A stretch of DNA of 33,678 nucleotides from Thermopetrobacter sp. TC1. Its GTDB lineage: Bacteria > Pseudomonadota > Alphaproteobacteria > Rhizobiales > Aestuariivirgaceae. The notes beneath the pieces are model-generated. The model saw only the letters and a list, made by a program, of their open reading frames with translations, did not search any database and was not told the origin of the DNA. This document shows, piece by piece, positions 15,386 through 23,401 of this stretch (the first letter of the stretch is position 1; every line of letters begins with the position of its first letter). Location: the NCBI RefSeq assembly GCF_000746275.1, contig NZ_JQKX01000004.1:1-33678 (forward strand), written 5' to 3'. A program made the position numbers and the translations under genes.

Positions 15386-16345
15386 TCATGGCTCCACAAA
15401 CTCCTCTTTTTTATATCCTTGTATATAAAGCAATGCCGTCAGATCCCCGTGATCGATGCGCACGTCTGCCACCTGCCGCAACAGCGGCTTGGCATGATAG
15501 GCAACACCCAATCCCGCCCGCTCCACCATGGCCGCATCATTGGCGCCATCGCCCACGGCCAGGGCGTCCGCAAAATCAATCCCCAGCTTCTTCACCAACC
15601 GCTCAAGCGCCTCGAGCTTGGCATCCCGCCCCAGGATCGGTTCCGCCGTCTCGCCGGTCAGAACGCCGTTTTCACACGGCAGACGATTGGCCTGAAAACA
15701 GTCAAATCCCGTCACCTTCGCCACATGTTCGGCAAAGGGCTCAAACCCGCCGGAAACCAGAGCCGTATAGGCGCCGTGCGCCTTCATCGTCCGCACGAGG
15801 GTCTCCGCTCCCGGATTGATGCAGATACGGCCGACGATCACCCGATCAATGGCTTCCTGCGGCAGGCCCTTGAGCTGCCGCACCCGCTCCTTTAAGGCCT
15901 CGCGAAAACCGAGCTCGCCGCGCATCGCCCGCTCGGTGATTTCCGCCACCTCATCGCCCACGCCCGCTTCCGCCGCCAGCTCGTCGATGCATTCCTGCCC
16001 GATGATGGTGGAATCCATGTCAGCAATGAGAAGCTTCTTGCGCCGCCCCGCCAGCGGCAACACCGCCACATCAATGGCCAGTCCCATCAGCCGCGCCCGC
16101 AGCCGCTCCTCCAGTGAGCGCGGATTGTAGTGCGATGCCGGCGGCGGCGTAAAAGCGATCTCGCAGGCCTCCCGCCCGGTCTCATCCAGCCAGCGCACCT
16201 CCGGATTGGCGAAAAGCAGCGAGACGGTAGAAACGGCCTCGGCGATCACCGAATCGTCGATTTGCGCCTTGCCAGGCGCGGCAACGAGCACGATAACCTG
16301 ATCATTGAGCCTTTCATCGGCTTGGGAATGGGCAACCGTGGCCAT
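15386..16345 (-). CDS. serB: Phosphoserine phosphatase
   Basis: This enzyme hydrolyses O-phosphoserine to serine, the last step of serine synthesis. At 319 residues it has an N-terminal ACT-like region (about 1-90) and a HAD phosphatase domain. The nucleophile motif is IADMDSTIIGQECIDELA (Asp109 and Asp111). HAD motif II is in ALVSGGFEPFAEHVA (Ser), motif III is a Lys in GRDAKLEAL, and motif IV is VGDGANDAAMVERAGLGVAYHAKP. All catalytic residues are present. It is divergent from miaA, with only about 40 bases between starts, so the promoters must overlap. This serB/miaA divergence recurs in alphaproteobacteria. Confidence 0.95.
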   Translation of the reverse strand: MATVAHSQADERLNDQVIVLVAAPGKAQIDDSVIAEAVSTVSLLFANPEVRWLDETGREACEIAFTPPPASHYNPRSLEERLRARLMGLAIDVAVLPLAGRRKKLLIADMDSTIIGQECIDELAAEAGVGDEVAEITERAMRGELGFREALKERVRQLKGLPQEAIDRVIVGRICINPGAETLVRTMKAHGAYTALVSGGFEPFAEHVAKVTGFDCFQANRLPCENGVLTGETAEPILGRDAKLEALERLVKKLGIDFADALAVGDGANDAAMVERAGLGVAYHAKPLLRQVADVRIDHGDLTALLYIQGYKKEEFVEP

Positions 16346-16385
16346 GGCCTTTAATCAGCCCCCGTGACACCTGATGAACCGGAAC

Positions 16386-17348
16386 ATGACGGACCAAGAC
16401 GCGACAGTGAAGGCAAGGACCGCGCGCGCCTGCAGCGCCATCCTTATTGCAGGCCCGACCGCTTCCGGCAAGTCATCCGCCGCCCTGCGCATTGCGCAAG
16501 CTTTGAATGGCGTGGTCATCAATGCCGATTCCATGCAGGTCTATCGCGATCTGCGCATTCTCACCGCCCGCCCCAGCCCACAGGAAGAGGCCGCGGCAAC
16601 ACACATGCTCTATGGTCATGTTGACGCCGCCCGCCGCTATTCCGCCGGCGCCTGGCTGCGGGATGCCGAAAGGGCCTTGCAAAACATCCGCAGCCAGGAT
16701 CGTCTGCCCATTTTCACCGGCGGCACCGGCCTGTATTTCCGCGCCCTTGAACAGGGGCTGGCCGACATTCCCGACATCCCCGGGCATATCCGCGCCGAAG
16801 TCGCCGAAATCGCCGCCCGCGGATTGGATGCCCTGCTGGCCGCCGCCCGAAAGGCCAGCCTTGAAAGCCCGCCGCAGGACAAGCAACGTCTGATCCGGGC
16901 GCTGGAGGTCGTTCTCGCAACTGGCCGCCCCCTTTCCGCCTATCACGGCAGCGAGCGCCCCCTGCTCGGGCCTGAGGAACCGCTCCTGCGCATTTTCATT
17001 GCGCCTGAGCGCGAATATTTGCGCACCGTTATCGCCCAGCGTTTTCACGACATGTTGCGGCGCGGCGCAATCGAGGAGGTGAAAAGCCTGCTCGCTCGCA
17101 GGCTGGATCCGGATCTGCCGGCGATGAAGGCCCATGGCGTGCGCAACATCGCCGCTGCCCTGCGCGGCGAGATCACCATGGATGAGGCCGCCGCCGGCGC
17201 CATCGCCGAAACCCGCCAGTACGCCAAGCGCCAGATGACCTGGGCGCGCAAATACATGCGCAACTGGCACTGGGTTCCGGATCCGGACACGGCCGTGCGC
17301 CTCGCGCTCGACCGCTTGCAATCGGCACACAACACCGGCAACGCTTGA
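16386..17348 (+). CDS. miaA: tRNA dimethylallyltransferase
   Basis: This enzyme transfers a dimethylallyl group to A37 of tRNAs reading UNN codons. It has about 320 residues. The N-terminal P-loop is LIAGPTASGKSSAALRIA, followed by VVINADSMQVYRDLRILTARP (the tRNA/DMAPP-contacting segment), FTGGTGLYFRAL and DKQRLIRALEVVLATGRPLS. The C-terminal AETRQYAKRQMTWARKYM is the conserved swinging-domain signature. The start could be 16386 or the ATG at 16374; neither has a strong ribosome binding site. The stop codon overlaps the predicted -35 box of the ilvB attenuator promoter. Confidence 0.95.
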   Translation: MTDQDATVKARTARACSAILIAGPTASGKSSAALRIAQALNGVVINADSMQVYRDLRILTARPSPQEEAAATHMLYGHVDAARRYSAGAWLRDAERALQNIRSQDRLPIFTGGTGLYFRALEQGLADIPDIPGHIRAEVAEIAARGLDALLAAARKASLESPPQDKQRLIRALEVVLATGRPLSAYHGSERPLLGPEEPLLRIFIAPEREYLRTVIAQRFHDMLRRGAIEEVKSLLARRLDPDLPAMKAHGVRNIAAALRGEITMDEAAAGAIAETRQYAKRQMTWARKYMRNWHWVPDPDTAVRLALDRLQSAHNTGNA

Positions 17349-17373
17349 CCATGCGGAAAAGAATGGGCTAAAC
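17345..17373 (+). promoter_or_regulatory. Predicted ilvB promoter
   Basis: TTGACC (17345-17350) and CTAAAC (17368-17373) are separated by 17 bases. The expected transcription start (about 17380) is within a few bases of the leader-peptide ATG at 17383, implying a leaderless mRNA start. Confidence 0.55.
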
Positions 17374-17382
17374 ACCCGTTCC

Positions 17383-17421
17383 ATGATGTGGTGTCTCGTA
17401 GTAGAAACCGGCGCGCACTAA
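17383..17421 (+). CDS. ilvL: ilvB leader peptide (attenuator)
   Basis: This is a 12-codon reading frame, MMWCLVVETGAH, with consecutive Leu-Val-Val codons (17395-17403) and a TAA stop at 17419. It is placed 47 bases before a factor-independent terminator in the ilvB leader. Three branched-chain codons in a row, at the right distance from the terminator, fit classic attenuation by Leu/Val-tRNA charging. There is no ribosome binding site, and the AUG falls at the predicted transcript 5' end, as in the leaderless trpE leader peptide of rhizobia. It is too short to be proved by sequence alone. Confidence 0.7.
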   Translation: MMWCLVVETGAH

Positions 17422-17491
17422 CGGAGCGGGATAGCCCTCGCTCCGAACGCTCAGGTGCGCGCCGCAAGGTCCCGTTTTCGGGGCCTTTTTT
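17410..17491 (+). terminator. Transcription attenuator of ilvB (pause stem plus terminator)
   Basis: The terminator is GGTCCCG/CGGGGCC (17468-17474 with 17479-17485, TTTT loop) followed by TTTTTT (17486-17491). Upstream, CGGAGCG/CGCTCCG (17422-17428, 17439-17445) sits right after the leader stop and is enclosed by GGCGCGCAC/GTGCGCGCC (17410-17418, 17455-17463). CGGGAT at 17427-17432 can instead pair with GTCCCG at 17469-17474, which would break the terminator. A ribosome stalled on the Leu-Val-Val codons would cover the 17410 arm and shift the folding. Confidence 0.7.
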
Positions 17492-17588
17492 GTTGCCCAT
17501 CCCGCATGGACGGGCTACTGGAAACCGGATGCTGCCGATGGGGTTTTCCAAGCTTTCGGCGGTGGTGGACGTGGAGGATGAAAAGACC

Positions 17589-19343
17589 ATGACGCAAGAG
17601 ATCACAGGCGCACAGATGACGGGGGCGGAGATCGTTCTGCAGGCGCTGAAGGATCAGGGCGTGAAGGAGATTTTCGGCTATCCCGGCGGCGCGGTCCTGC
17701 CCATTTATGACGAGCTCTTCCAGCAGGATGAGATCAAGCACGTGCTCGTGCGTCATGAGCAGGGCGCAGTGCATGCCGCGGAAGGCTATGCCCGCTCTTC
17801 CGGCCGCGTGGGCGTGGCGCTCGTCACCTCCGGCCCCGGCGCCACCAACACCGTCACCGGGGTGACCGATGCGCTGATGGATTCCATCCCCATCATCGTC
17901 ATCACCGGCCAGGTGCCCACCACCCTCATCGGCACGGATGCCTTTCAGGAATGCGACACCGTGGGCATCACCCGCCCCTGCACCAAGCACAACTATCTGG
18001 TCAAGGACGTCAACGATCTCGCCCGCATCATTCACGAGGCCTTCTACGTCGCCACCCACGGGCGCCCGGGCCCGGTGGTCATCGACATCCCCAAGGACGT
18101 CCAGTTCGCCACCGGCACCTACACGCCGCCGGAGAAGGTGCGCCACCGCACCTATCATCCACAGACGGAAGGCGACCCGCAGGCCATTGAACAGGCCGTG
18201 GAACTGATGGCCTCCGCCAAACGCCCGATTTTCTACACCGGCGGCGGCGTCATCAATTCCGGCCCCGCAGCGGTGGCCGCCCTGCGCGCCCTGGTCAAGG
18301 CCACGGGCTTTCCCATCACCTCAACGCTCATGGGCCTGGGCGCCTTTCCGGCCTCGGATCCGCAGTGGCTGGGCATGCTTGGCATGCACGGCACCTATGA
18401 GGCCAACCTGGCCATGCATGACTGCGATGTCATGATCGCCGTCGGCGCCCGCTTCGATGATCGCATCACCGGCCGCCTCGATGCCTTCTCGCCGGGATCG
18501 AAGAAAATCCACATCGACATCGACCCCGCCTCCATCAACAAGACGGTGCAGGTGGACATCCCCATTCTCGGCGATTGCGGCCGCGTGCTGGAGGAAATGT
18601 TGCGCCTCTGGCACGAGAAGAAGGCCGAGCCCGACCGCGAGGCACTCAAGCGCTGGTGGGATCAGATCGACCTTTGGCGTGCGCGTCAGTGCCTGGCCTA
18701 TGAGAACCGCAATGACGTGATCATGCCGCAATATGCCGTTCAGCGGCTTTTCGCCCTCACGCGCGATCTCGATCCCATCATTTCCACCGACGTCGGCCAG
18801 CATCAGATGTGGGTGGCGCAGTTCTATGGATTCGAGGAGCCCAACCGGCTGCTCACCTCCGGCGGGCTGGGCACCATGGGCTATGGCCTGCCTGCCGCCC
18901 TCGGCGCACAGGCCGCCAATCCGGACAAGACCGTGATCTGTGTTTCCGGTGACGGTTCCATCCAGATGAACATTCAGGAACTCTCCACCGCCATTCAGCA
19001 CAATCTGCCGGTGAAGGTCTTCCTGCTCAACAACAACTATCTCGGCATGGTGCGCCAGTGGCAGGAGCTTCTGCACGGCAACCGCCTCTCCGAATCCTAC
19101 GTGGAGGCCCAGCCCGATTTCGTCGAGCTGGCCCGCGCCTATCGCTGGACCGGCATCCGCGTGGAAAAGCCCGACGAGCTGGATGATGCCATCAAGCGCA
19201 TGCTTGAGACGGAAGGCCCCGTGTTCGTGAATGTGCAGGTGGCCAATGTTGCCAACTGCTTCCCCATGATCCCGGCCGGGCACGCCCACAACGAGATGAT
19301 CCTGAGCGAGGAGGTGAAATCATCCGAGGAAGCGGGCGTATGA
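17589..19343 (+). CDS. ilvB: Acetolactate synthase large subunit
   Basis: This is the catalytic subunit of acetohydroxyacid synthase, a ThDP/FAD enzyme starting valine, leucine and isoleucine synthesis. The ATG at 17589 follows GGAGG at 17573-17577 and gives 584 residues, the normal size; the reading frame stays open upstream, but the earlier starts lie in the attenuator. Conserved parts are IFGYPGGAVLPIYDEL, the ThDP-activating Glu in VRHEQGAVHAAEGYARS, PGATNTVTGVTDAL, the QEC segment (DAFQECDT), and the ThDP/Mg motif GDGSIQMNIQEL through FLLNNNYLGMVRQWQE. Regulation is by the leader peptide and attenuator immediately upstream. The small subunit follows after 130 bases. Confidence 0.97.
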   Translation: MTQEITGAQMTGAEIVLQALKDQGVKEIFGYPGGAVLPIYDELFQQDEIKHVLVRHEQGAVHAAEGYARSSGRVGVALVTSGPGATNTVTGVTDALMDSIPIIVITGQVPTTLIGTDAFQECDTVGITRPCTKHNYLVKDVNDLARIIHEAFYVATHGRPGPVVIDIPKDVQFATGTYTPPEKVRHRTYHPQTEGDPQAIEQAVELMASAKRPIFYTGGGVINSGPAAVAALRALVKATGFPITSTLMGLGAFPASDPQWLGMLGMHGTYEANLAMHDCDVMIAVGARFDDRITGRLDAFSPGSKKIHIDIDPASINKTVQVDIPILGDCGRVLEEMLRLWHEKKAEPDREALKRWWDQIDLWRARQCLAYENRNDVIMPQYAVQRLFALTRDLDPIISTDVGQHQMWVAQFYGFEEPNRLLTSGGLGTMGYGLPAALGAQAANPDKTVICVSGDGSIQMNIQELSTAIQHNLPVKVFLLNNNYLGMVRQWQELLHGNRLSESYVEAQPDFVELARAYRWTGIRVEKPDELDDAIKRMLETEGPVFVNVQVANVANCFPMIPAGHAHNEMILSEEVKSSEEAGV

Positions 19344-19351
19344 TCGAGAAA

Positions 19352-19412
19352 AGGTGCCCATAGCAGCATCCCCGGGCAGGCCTGGGCCTGCCGCAGGACG
19401 CCGGGCACAAAC
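19352..19412 (+). promoter_or_regulatory. Structured ilvB-ilvH spacer
   Basis: The 130-base spacer contains a perfect hairpin GGCAGGCC/GGCCTGCC with a two-base loop (about 19376-19393). An outer GTGCCC/GGGCAC pair encloses it. There is no T-run, so termination is unlikely; mRNA stability or partial polarity between the subunits is possible. Confidence 0.45.
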
Positions 19413-19473
19413 CCGCATGATGGTATCATAAGGACGCACTAAAATTCGCGTGTGACAATTCGGGAGCGACGCC

Positions 19474-20040
19474 ATGAACAAGCCAGCCACCGGCATTCCC
19501 CCTGCCTCCACCTACTTCATGGTGCCGGAATCGGAACGTGAGGAGCAGCACACACTGGCCGTGGTCGTGGACAACGAGCCCGGTGTGCTCGCCCGCATCA
19601 TCGGCCTGTTCTCGGCCCGCGGCTACAACATCGAGCAGCTCACGGTCTCCGAGACCGAGCATGACAAGGGCATCTCCCGTATCACCATCGTCTGCCGCGG
19701 CACGCCCAAGATTCTAGCCCAAATCCGCAATCAGCTCTCCCGCCTCGTGCCGGTGCATTCCGTGGCCGATCTCACCATGGAAGGCGAGCCCATCGAGCGC
19801 GAGCTGGCGCTGGTGAAGGTGCGCGGCGAAGGGGACAAGCGCATCGAGGCCCTGCGCCTGGCCGATGCCTTCCGCGCCCGCGTTGTCGATGCCCACACCG
19901 GCTCCTTCGTGTTCGAGATCACCGGCAAGACCCGCAAGGTGGATCAGTTCATCCAGCTCATGAAGCCGCTCGGCCTCATCGAGGTGGTGCGCACAGGCAT
20001 AGCCGCCATCTCCCGCGGGCCCGAGGCCATGAAGATGTGA
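19474..20040 (+). CDS. ilvH: Acetolactate synthase small (regulatory) subunit
   Basis: This is the regulatory subunit that activates IlvB and confers valine feedback inhibition. It has 188 residues. The N-terminal ACT domain is clear (HTLAVVVDNEPGVLARIIGL followed by FSARGYNIEQLTVS, residues about 28-62), with ISRITIVCRG after it. The second ACT-like half includes VHSVADLTMEGEPIERELAL and the conserved GLIEVVRTGIAAISRG near the end. The ATG at 19474 has GGGAG about eight bases upstream. A 19-residue N-terminal lead-in before the ACT domain is a little longer than usual. It is transcribed with ilvB. Confidence 0.96.
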   Translation: MNKPATGIPPASTYFMVPESEREEQHTLAVVVDNEPGVLARIIGLFSARGYNIEQLTVSETEHDKGISRITIVCRGTPKILAQIRNQLSRLVPVHSVADLTMEGEPIERELALVKVRGEGDKRIEALRLADAFRARVVDAHTGSFVFEITGKTRKVDQFIQLMKPLGLIEVVRTGIAAISRGPEAMKM

Positions 20041-20207
20041 TGCGCCCAAATCCGCCGCGGAAGGCGGCCCAGAACACCCGGTCGCCATCCATGGCCTTTG
20101 AAGAATCCCTCTTGAACGCGCAGGCGCGAAGGCTTAAGGCAAGAGGGCTTTCATCGCCGCTCTCGTCTTGACCCACATGGCGTGATGAATCCGAAACGGG
20201 CCAAGCC

Positions 20208-20951
20208 ATGATCAACCTCTCGGTCAATCTCAACGCCGTGGCGCTGTTGCGCAATCGCCGCAACCTGCCCTGGCCGGACCTGTGCGACATCGGCCGTCTC
20301 GCCCTCGGCGCCGGTGCTGCCGGGCTCACCGTGCATCCACGCCCGGATGAGCGGCACATCCGCAAGAGTGACATCTTCATTTTGCGCGACATGCTGCGGC
20401 AGGAATATCCAGACAAAGAATACAACATCGAGGGCTTTCCCGACGAGCGTTGGCTGGCCATCGTGGAGGAGGCCATGCCCGATCAGGCCACCCTCGTGCC
20501 CGATGATCCCGATCAGGCCACTTCGGATCATGGCTGGGACTTCGCCGCTCAGCGCGACTTTCTCGCGCCCATTGTCGAGCGGCTGAAAAAGCGCGGCATC
20601 CGCGTCTCCCTCTTTGCCAATCCCTCGCCGGAGGGGCTGGACATCGCCAAGGAGATCGGCGCCGACCGTGTGGAGCTTTACACCGGCCCCTATGGCGCAT
20701 CCTTCAATGACCGGGAAAGGCAGGCCAAAGAGCTGCAGAAGCTGGCCTTTGCCGCCCAGCGCGCCCAGGAGCTCCGCCTCGGGCTCAATGCCGGGCATGA
20801 CCTCACCGTGCAGAATCTCACCCCACTGGTCATGGCCCTGCCGAACCTGGATGAAGTCTCCATTGGCCATGCCCTCATTGCCGATGCCCTCAAGTTCGGC
20901 ATCGCCGAAACCGTGCGCCGCTTCCGCCGCGCCCTGGGCGATCCCTGCTGA
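20208..20951 (+). CDS. pdxJ: Pyridoxine 5'-phosphate synthase
   Basis: This enzyme condenses 1-deoxyxylulose-5-phosphate with 3-amino-2-oxopropyl phosphate to make pyridoxine phosphate (DXP-dependent vitamin B6 route). It is a 247-residue TIM barrel. Family segments seen are the N-terminal [98 protein letters not shown] and [17 protein letters not shown] with the conserved His. In many alphaproteobacteria pdxJ lies directly before acpS-lepB-rnc-era; here those genes sit 7-10 kb away on the opposite strand, so the ancestral cluster is rearranged. A CCCTCTTG/CAAGAGGG inverted repeat lies upstream at 20107-20147. Confidence 0.95.
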   Translation: MINLSVNLNAVALLRNRRNLPWPDLCDIGRLALGAGAAGLTVHPRPDERHIRKSDIFILRDMLRQEYPDKEYNIEGFPDERWLAIVEEAMPDQATLVPDDPDQATSDHGWDFAAQRDFLAPIVERLKKRGIRVSLFANPSPEGLDIAKEIGADRVELYTGPYGASFNDRERQAKELQKLAFAAQRAQELRLGLNAGHDLTVQNLTPLVMALPNLDEVSIGHALIADALKFGIAETVRRFRRALGDPC

Positions 20952-21255
20952 GCGGAAATGGAAAAATTCTCTTGTGCGTCATAATGCCAAATTTTCATCT
21001 ATGCTTTGCAGAAAAGCATGGATATTGATGTGCAAATTCAAAATTTAATCGCATGACAAATCAAAGAACATGTTATGGATCAACATGTTTTACGTAATAT
21101 TAAAATAAAATACACCTAATAATTGTATGCGATCTATAATGAGTTTTAAATTCATTTGTAAAACTAATACAAAAATTATTCATAGGCCTAATTGCTATAG
21201 ATTTACAAAAATATATGATCATACATGGGGGGACGAATTAAGGGAGATGACAACC
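20952..21255. other. AT-rich intergenic region with paired palindromes
   Basis: These 304 bases are strikingly AT-rich compared with the rest of the window. Two copies of the self-complementary AACATGTT lie 15 bases apart at 21067-21074 and 21082-21089, just where an operator could be. No gene is supported; the reading frame starting at 21127 is an upstream extension of the next gene. Confidence 0.5.
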
Positions 21256-21525
21256 ATGACCCCCATGAAAGTTCTGGCCAGCGCCACCATGGCCTGCATG
21301 CTCTCCTTTGTTCCAGCATATGCCAGCAGTGTCGGCACAACCGCTCACTCAGCCCAGCCCCAATGTCAGTCAGCGAAGGCAACACGCCTTGCTTTAACGT
21401 CAAAAAGCAGGCTCTGTTGCAAGAAGTGGAAACAGACCTGCGCGAAAAAAGATGAGAGCGGCAAATGCACCGAATGGAAAATGACCTGCGAGAAATACGG
21501 CCCGCCCCCTTGTCGTCAGCCCTGA
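21256..21525 (+). CDS. Small exported Cys-rich protein
   Basis: This is an 89-residue protein not recognised by family. The start at 21256 has AGGGAG at 21241-21246; ATGs at 21247 and 21265 are alternatives. A Sec signal peptide (VLASATMACMLSFVPAYA) is followed by a short mature chain whose C-terminal 35 residues hold six Cys and an internal near-repeat, CCKKWKQTCAKK and CTEWKMTCEK, ending YGPPPCRQP. This suggests a compact disulfide-bonded periplasmic or secreted peptide. Its AT-rich upstream region and adjacent MITE suggest recent acquisition. Its function is unknown. Confidence 0.68.
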   Translation: MTPMKVLASATMACMLSFVPAYASSVGTTAHSAQPQCQSAKATRLALTSKSRLCCKKWKQTCAKKDESGKCTEWKMTCEKYGPPPCRQP

Positions 21526-21822
21526 TTCAAATCTAATGAAAATATGCAAGGAGGGCTCCTCTGGCCTCCATTCCTTCCGCTTTCATCATGAAGGCATCGC
21601 CTCCATTTAGGGCGTGGACTGAATTCAAAGACGACGATGCCAGCGGCATTTTTTTGAAAATCGCTGATCTTTTCGCTCGCAGGAAATAGCCAAAGCTATT
21701 TTCAAGAATGAAAAGTCAGCGAGATGCAGCGAAAATGTCGACCTTTAGGGGCTGGCGCGCCGGATTTTACGAGGACACGCCCTGGCCTAAGGGGCGATGC
21801 CGCCCATCAACCGGACAGAAAA
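21526..21822. other. Intergenic region mostly occupied by a MITE
   Basis: The short 21526-21608 segment contains a weak GGAGG/CCTCC hairpin (about 21551-21570). The MITE at 21609-21783 follows and ends only 39 bases before the next start codon, so it may supply or block the promoter of that gene. Confidence 0.5.
21609..21783 (+). mobile_element. MITE-like element, copy 1
   Basis: This 175-base non-coding element is bounded by AGGGCGTG and CACGCCCT terminal inverted repeats. The interior forms one long hairpin centred on AATAGCCAAAGCTATT with outer arms CGCTGATCTTTTC and GAAAAGTCAGCG. A second copy of the same length and orientation lies at 29843-30018. It carries no transposase and would have to be mobilised in trans. 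Confidence 0.85.
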
Positions 21823-22155
21823 ATGACGTGTATCCGCTTATTTATGCGCGCCGTCATGGCGAGCGCAATCCTTCTGGCATGCTCCAGCGCTGGATCGGCC
21901 AAGGACCATGCATATGTTCATTGCCTGCGCATGAGCATGAGCGCCAAGGGAAAACCTGTGCATTTTCTAGACAAAACACCGGGCAAAAAGGAAAAGAATG
22001 CCATTGTTGCCTGGGAAAGTCTGGCACGGGAAAAAGCTGGCGCTCTTTACGCACACTGGAATTATGCGGCGGACAAAAAAATCGAGTGCTATCACCTCAA
22101 TCGCTCCTACATGCAGTGCCAGGCTAGCGCAACCCCTTGCCTGCCCGGGAAATGA
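21823..22155 (+). CDS. Small exported protein, unknown function
   Basis: This is a 110-residue protein that I do not recognise. The ATG at 21823 begins a basic-hydrophobic signal sequence (FMRAVMASAILLACSSAGSA). Cleavage could be after GSA (Sec type I), or LLAC could serve as a degenerate lipobox. The mature part has five Cys (YVHCLRMSM, IECYHL, YMQCQAS, ATPC) and many Lys residues. The ribosome binding site is poor, and a longer in-frame start at 21724 would lie inside the MITE, so I reject it. Together with the preceding Cys-rich gene it forms an islet of small secreted proteins. Confidence 0.6.
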   Translation: MTCIRLFMRAVMASAILLACSSAGSAKDHAYVHCLRMSMSAKGKPVHFLDKTPGKKEKNAIVAWESLAREKAGALYAHWNYAADKKIECYHLNRSYMQCQASATPCLPGK

Positions 22156-22323
22156 CCCTGGCTGAGGACTGAGGCGTCCTGATTGGTCCGAACGGAGCCA
22201 GCATCATCATGTGCTGATTGTCCCCTCTTCACAGAGCGGGAGAGGCCTTGTATGCCATGCGTGATTGAACGATATTCCCGTTGAAAACGATCACAACAAG
22301 AAGAACACGAGGGAAAAGCGGCC

Positions 22324-22566
22324 ATGGCCATGGATGCAGCCGAGATCGAACGTCTGATCAAGGAGGCCCTGCCGGATGCGAAGGTGGAGATTCGCGATCT
22401 CGCCGGGGATGGCGATCATTATGCCGCCACGGTGATTTCCGAAGCCTTCCGCGGCAAGACCCGCGTGCAGCAGCATCAGATGGTCTATGCCGCCTTGAAG
22501 GGCAAGATGGGGGGCGAGCTGCATGCACTTGCCCTGCAGACCGGCGTGCCGGAGGATACGCCCTGA
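22324..22566 (+). CDS. bolA: BolA family protein
   Basis: This is an 80-residue BolA/IbaG-type protein. The core IERLIKEALPDAKVEIRDLA and DGDHYAATVISEAFRGKTRV, then QQHQMVYAALKGKMGGELHALALQT, matches the class, with the invariant His in VQQHQMVY, a [2Fe-2S] ligand when bound to a glutaredoxin. The monothiol glutaredoxin gene lies 116 bases downstream, the classic partner arrangement; together they are thought to chaperone Fe-S clusters or sense iron. The start may be 22324 or the ATG at 22330. Confidence 0.93.
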   Translation: MAMDAAEIERLIKEALPDAKVEIRDLAGDGDHYAATVISEAFRGKTRVQQHQMVYAALKGKMGGELHALALQTGVPEDTP

Positions 22567-22682
22567 TCCTGGCTCTTAATCCCGCAACGGGATGATCATG
22601 AGACGCTAAGAATGCAGAGTAATCCGCGCGCGATCGACACCCAACACAAACAACAACCCGTGAAGAAAGGCGAACAGAGACG

Positions 22683-23024
22683 ATGAGCAACCCCGTTCAC
22701 GACTGGATCGACTCGGTGGTGAAGAGCAACGATGTGGTGCTGTTCATGAAGGGCACGAAAGAACAGCCCATGTGCGGCTTTTCCGGCCGTGTTGCCCAGA
22801 TCCTGCAGTATCTCGACGTGCCCTTCACTGATGTCAACGTTCTTGCGTCCGACGAGCTGCGGCAGGGGATCAAGGAATACACCAACTGGCCCACCATCCC
22901 GCAGCTTTACGTGAAGGGCGAATTCATCGGCGGCTGCGATATCGTCACCGAGATGTTCCAGAACGGCGAGCTCGTCAAGCTCCTGTCCGACAAGGGCATC
23001 CCGCACCGCGCCCCCACCGCCTGA
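22683..23024 (+). CDS. grxD: Monothiol glutaredoxin, CGFS type
   Basis: This is a 113-residue Grx4-type glutaredoxin that carries or transfers [2Fe-2S] clusters with glutathione and BolA. The active site is CGFS with Cys31 ([16 protein letters not shown]). [20 protein letters not shown] gives the TIP cis-proline and the glutathione-binding GGCD. Length and layout are normal. It follows bolA on the same strand and ends with a terminator about 90 bases on. Confidence 0.96.
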   Translation: MSNPVHDWIDSVVKSNDVVLFMKGTKEQPMCGFSGRVAQILQYLDVPFTDVNVLASDELRQGIKEYTNWPTIPQLYVKGEFIGGCDIVTEMFQNGELVKLLSDKGIPHRAPTA

Positions 23025-23116
23025 CCGGCGGAGATGAATGCTGAAGCAAGAACGCGCATCCCATCTCCGAAAATAAATCGCGCGTTCAGGCGGCAACCAA
23101 TCGACACGCATCAGAA

Positions 23117-23139
23117 GGCCCTGTAACGGGGCCTTTTTT
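23117..23139 (+). terminator. Rho-independent terminator
   Basis: GGCCC/GGGCC (23117-23121 with 23129-23133) is followed by TTTTTT (23134-23139), about 92 bases downstream of the glutaredoxin stop. Confidence 0.82.
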
Positions 23140-23157
23140 CTTACCCCTTTCAAATGC

Positions 23158-23257
23158 CGGAACGGGATTTCATCCCGTTCCTTCAACATTTTGGCGGGGT
23201 ATGTTACCCCGCCATCCATGCCCGAGGCAGGGTTGAAACCCCCGCCAGACTGTTCCG
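23158..23257 (+). repeat. Dispersed repeat family B, copy 2 (partly decayed)
   Basis: This is in the same orientation as the copy at 15182. The first palindrome (CCGGAACGGGAT with ATCCCGTTCC), the GCGGGGTATGTTACCCCGCC hairpin and the CATCCATGC linker are conserved. The third hairpin has mismatches (GCAGGGTT against AACCCCCGC) and the fourth is missing. Confidence 0.82.
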
Positions 23258-23401
23258 CAAGACGGCAAAGGGCCGTTTTCTGACCACACCGGCCTTCGCC
23301 ACCCGCATGCAAGAACCGTAAAGGCCGGCTAACAAGGCGGCCTTCCGGCGTGTCGCTTTGCACTTGCCCGCTCAAGTCGGGCCGAAACAGGCGGTCCTGT
23401 G

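Larger units (their letters stand above)
23025..23401. other. Intergenic region with terminator and repeat B copy
   Basis: These 377 bases lie between the convergent glutaredoxin and DsrC-like genes. They hold the terminator at 23117-23139 and the decayed hairpin repeat at 23158-23257. No gene is supported. Confidence 0.5.

Noticed and set aside
18321-19289. 322-residue minus-strand frame inside ilvB
   Set aside because: It is antisense to a fully conserved acetolactate synthase, with no family features of its own.
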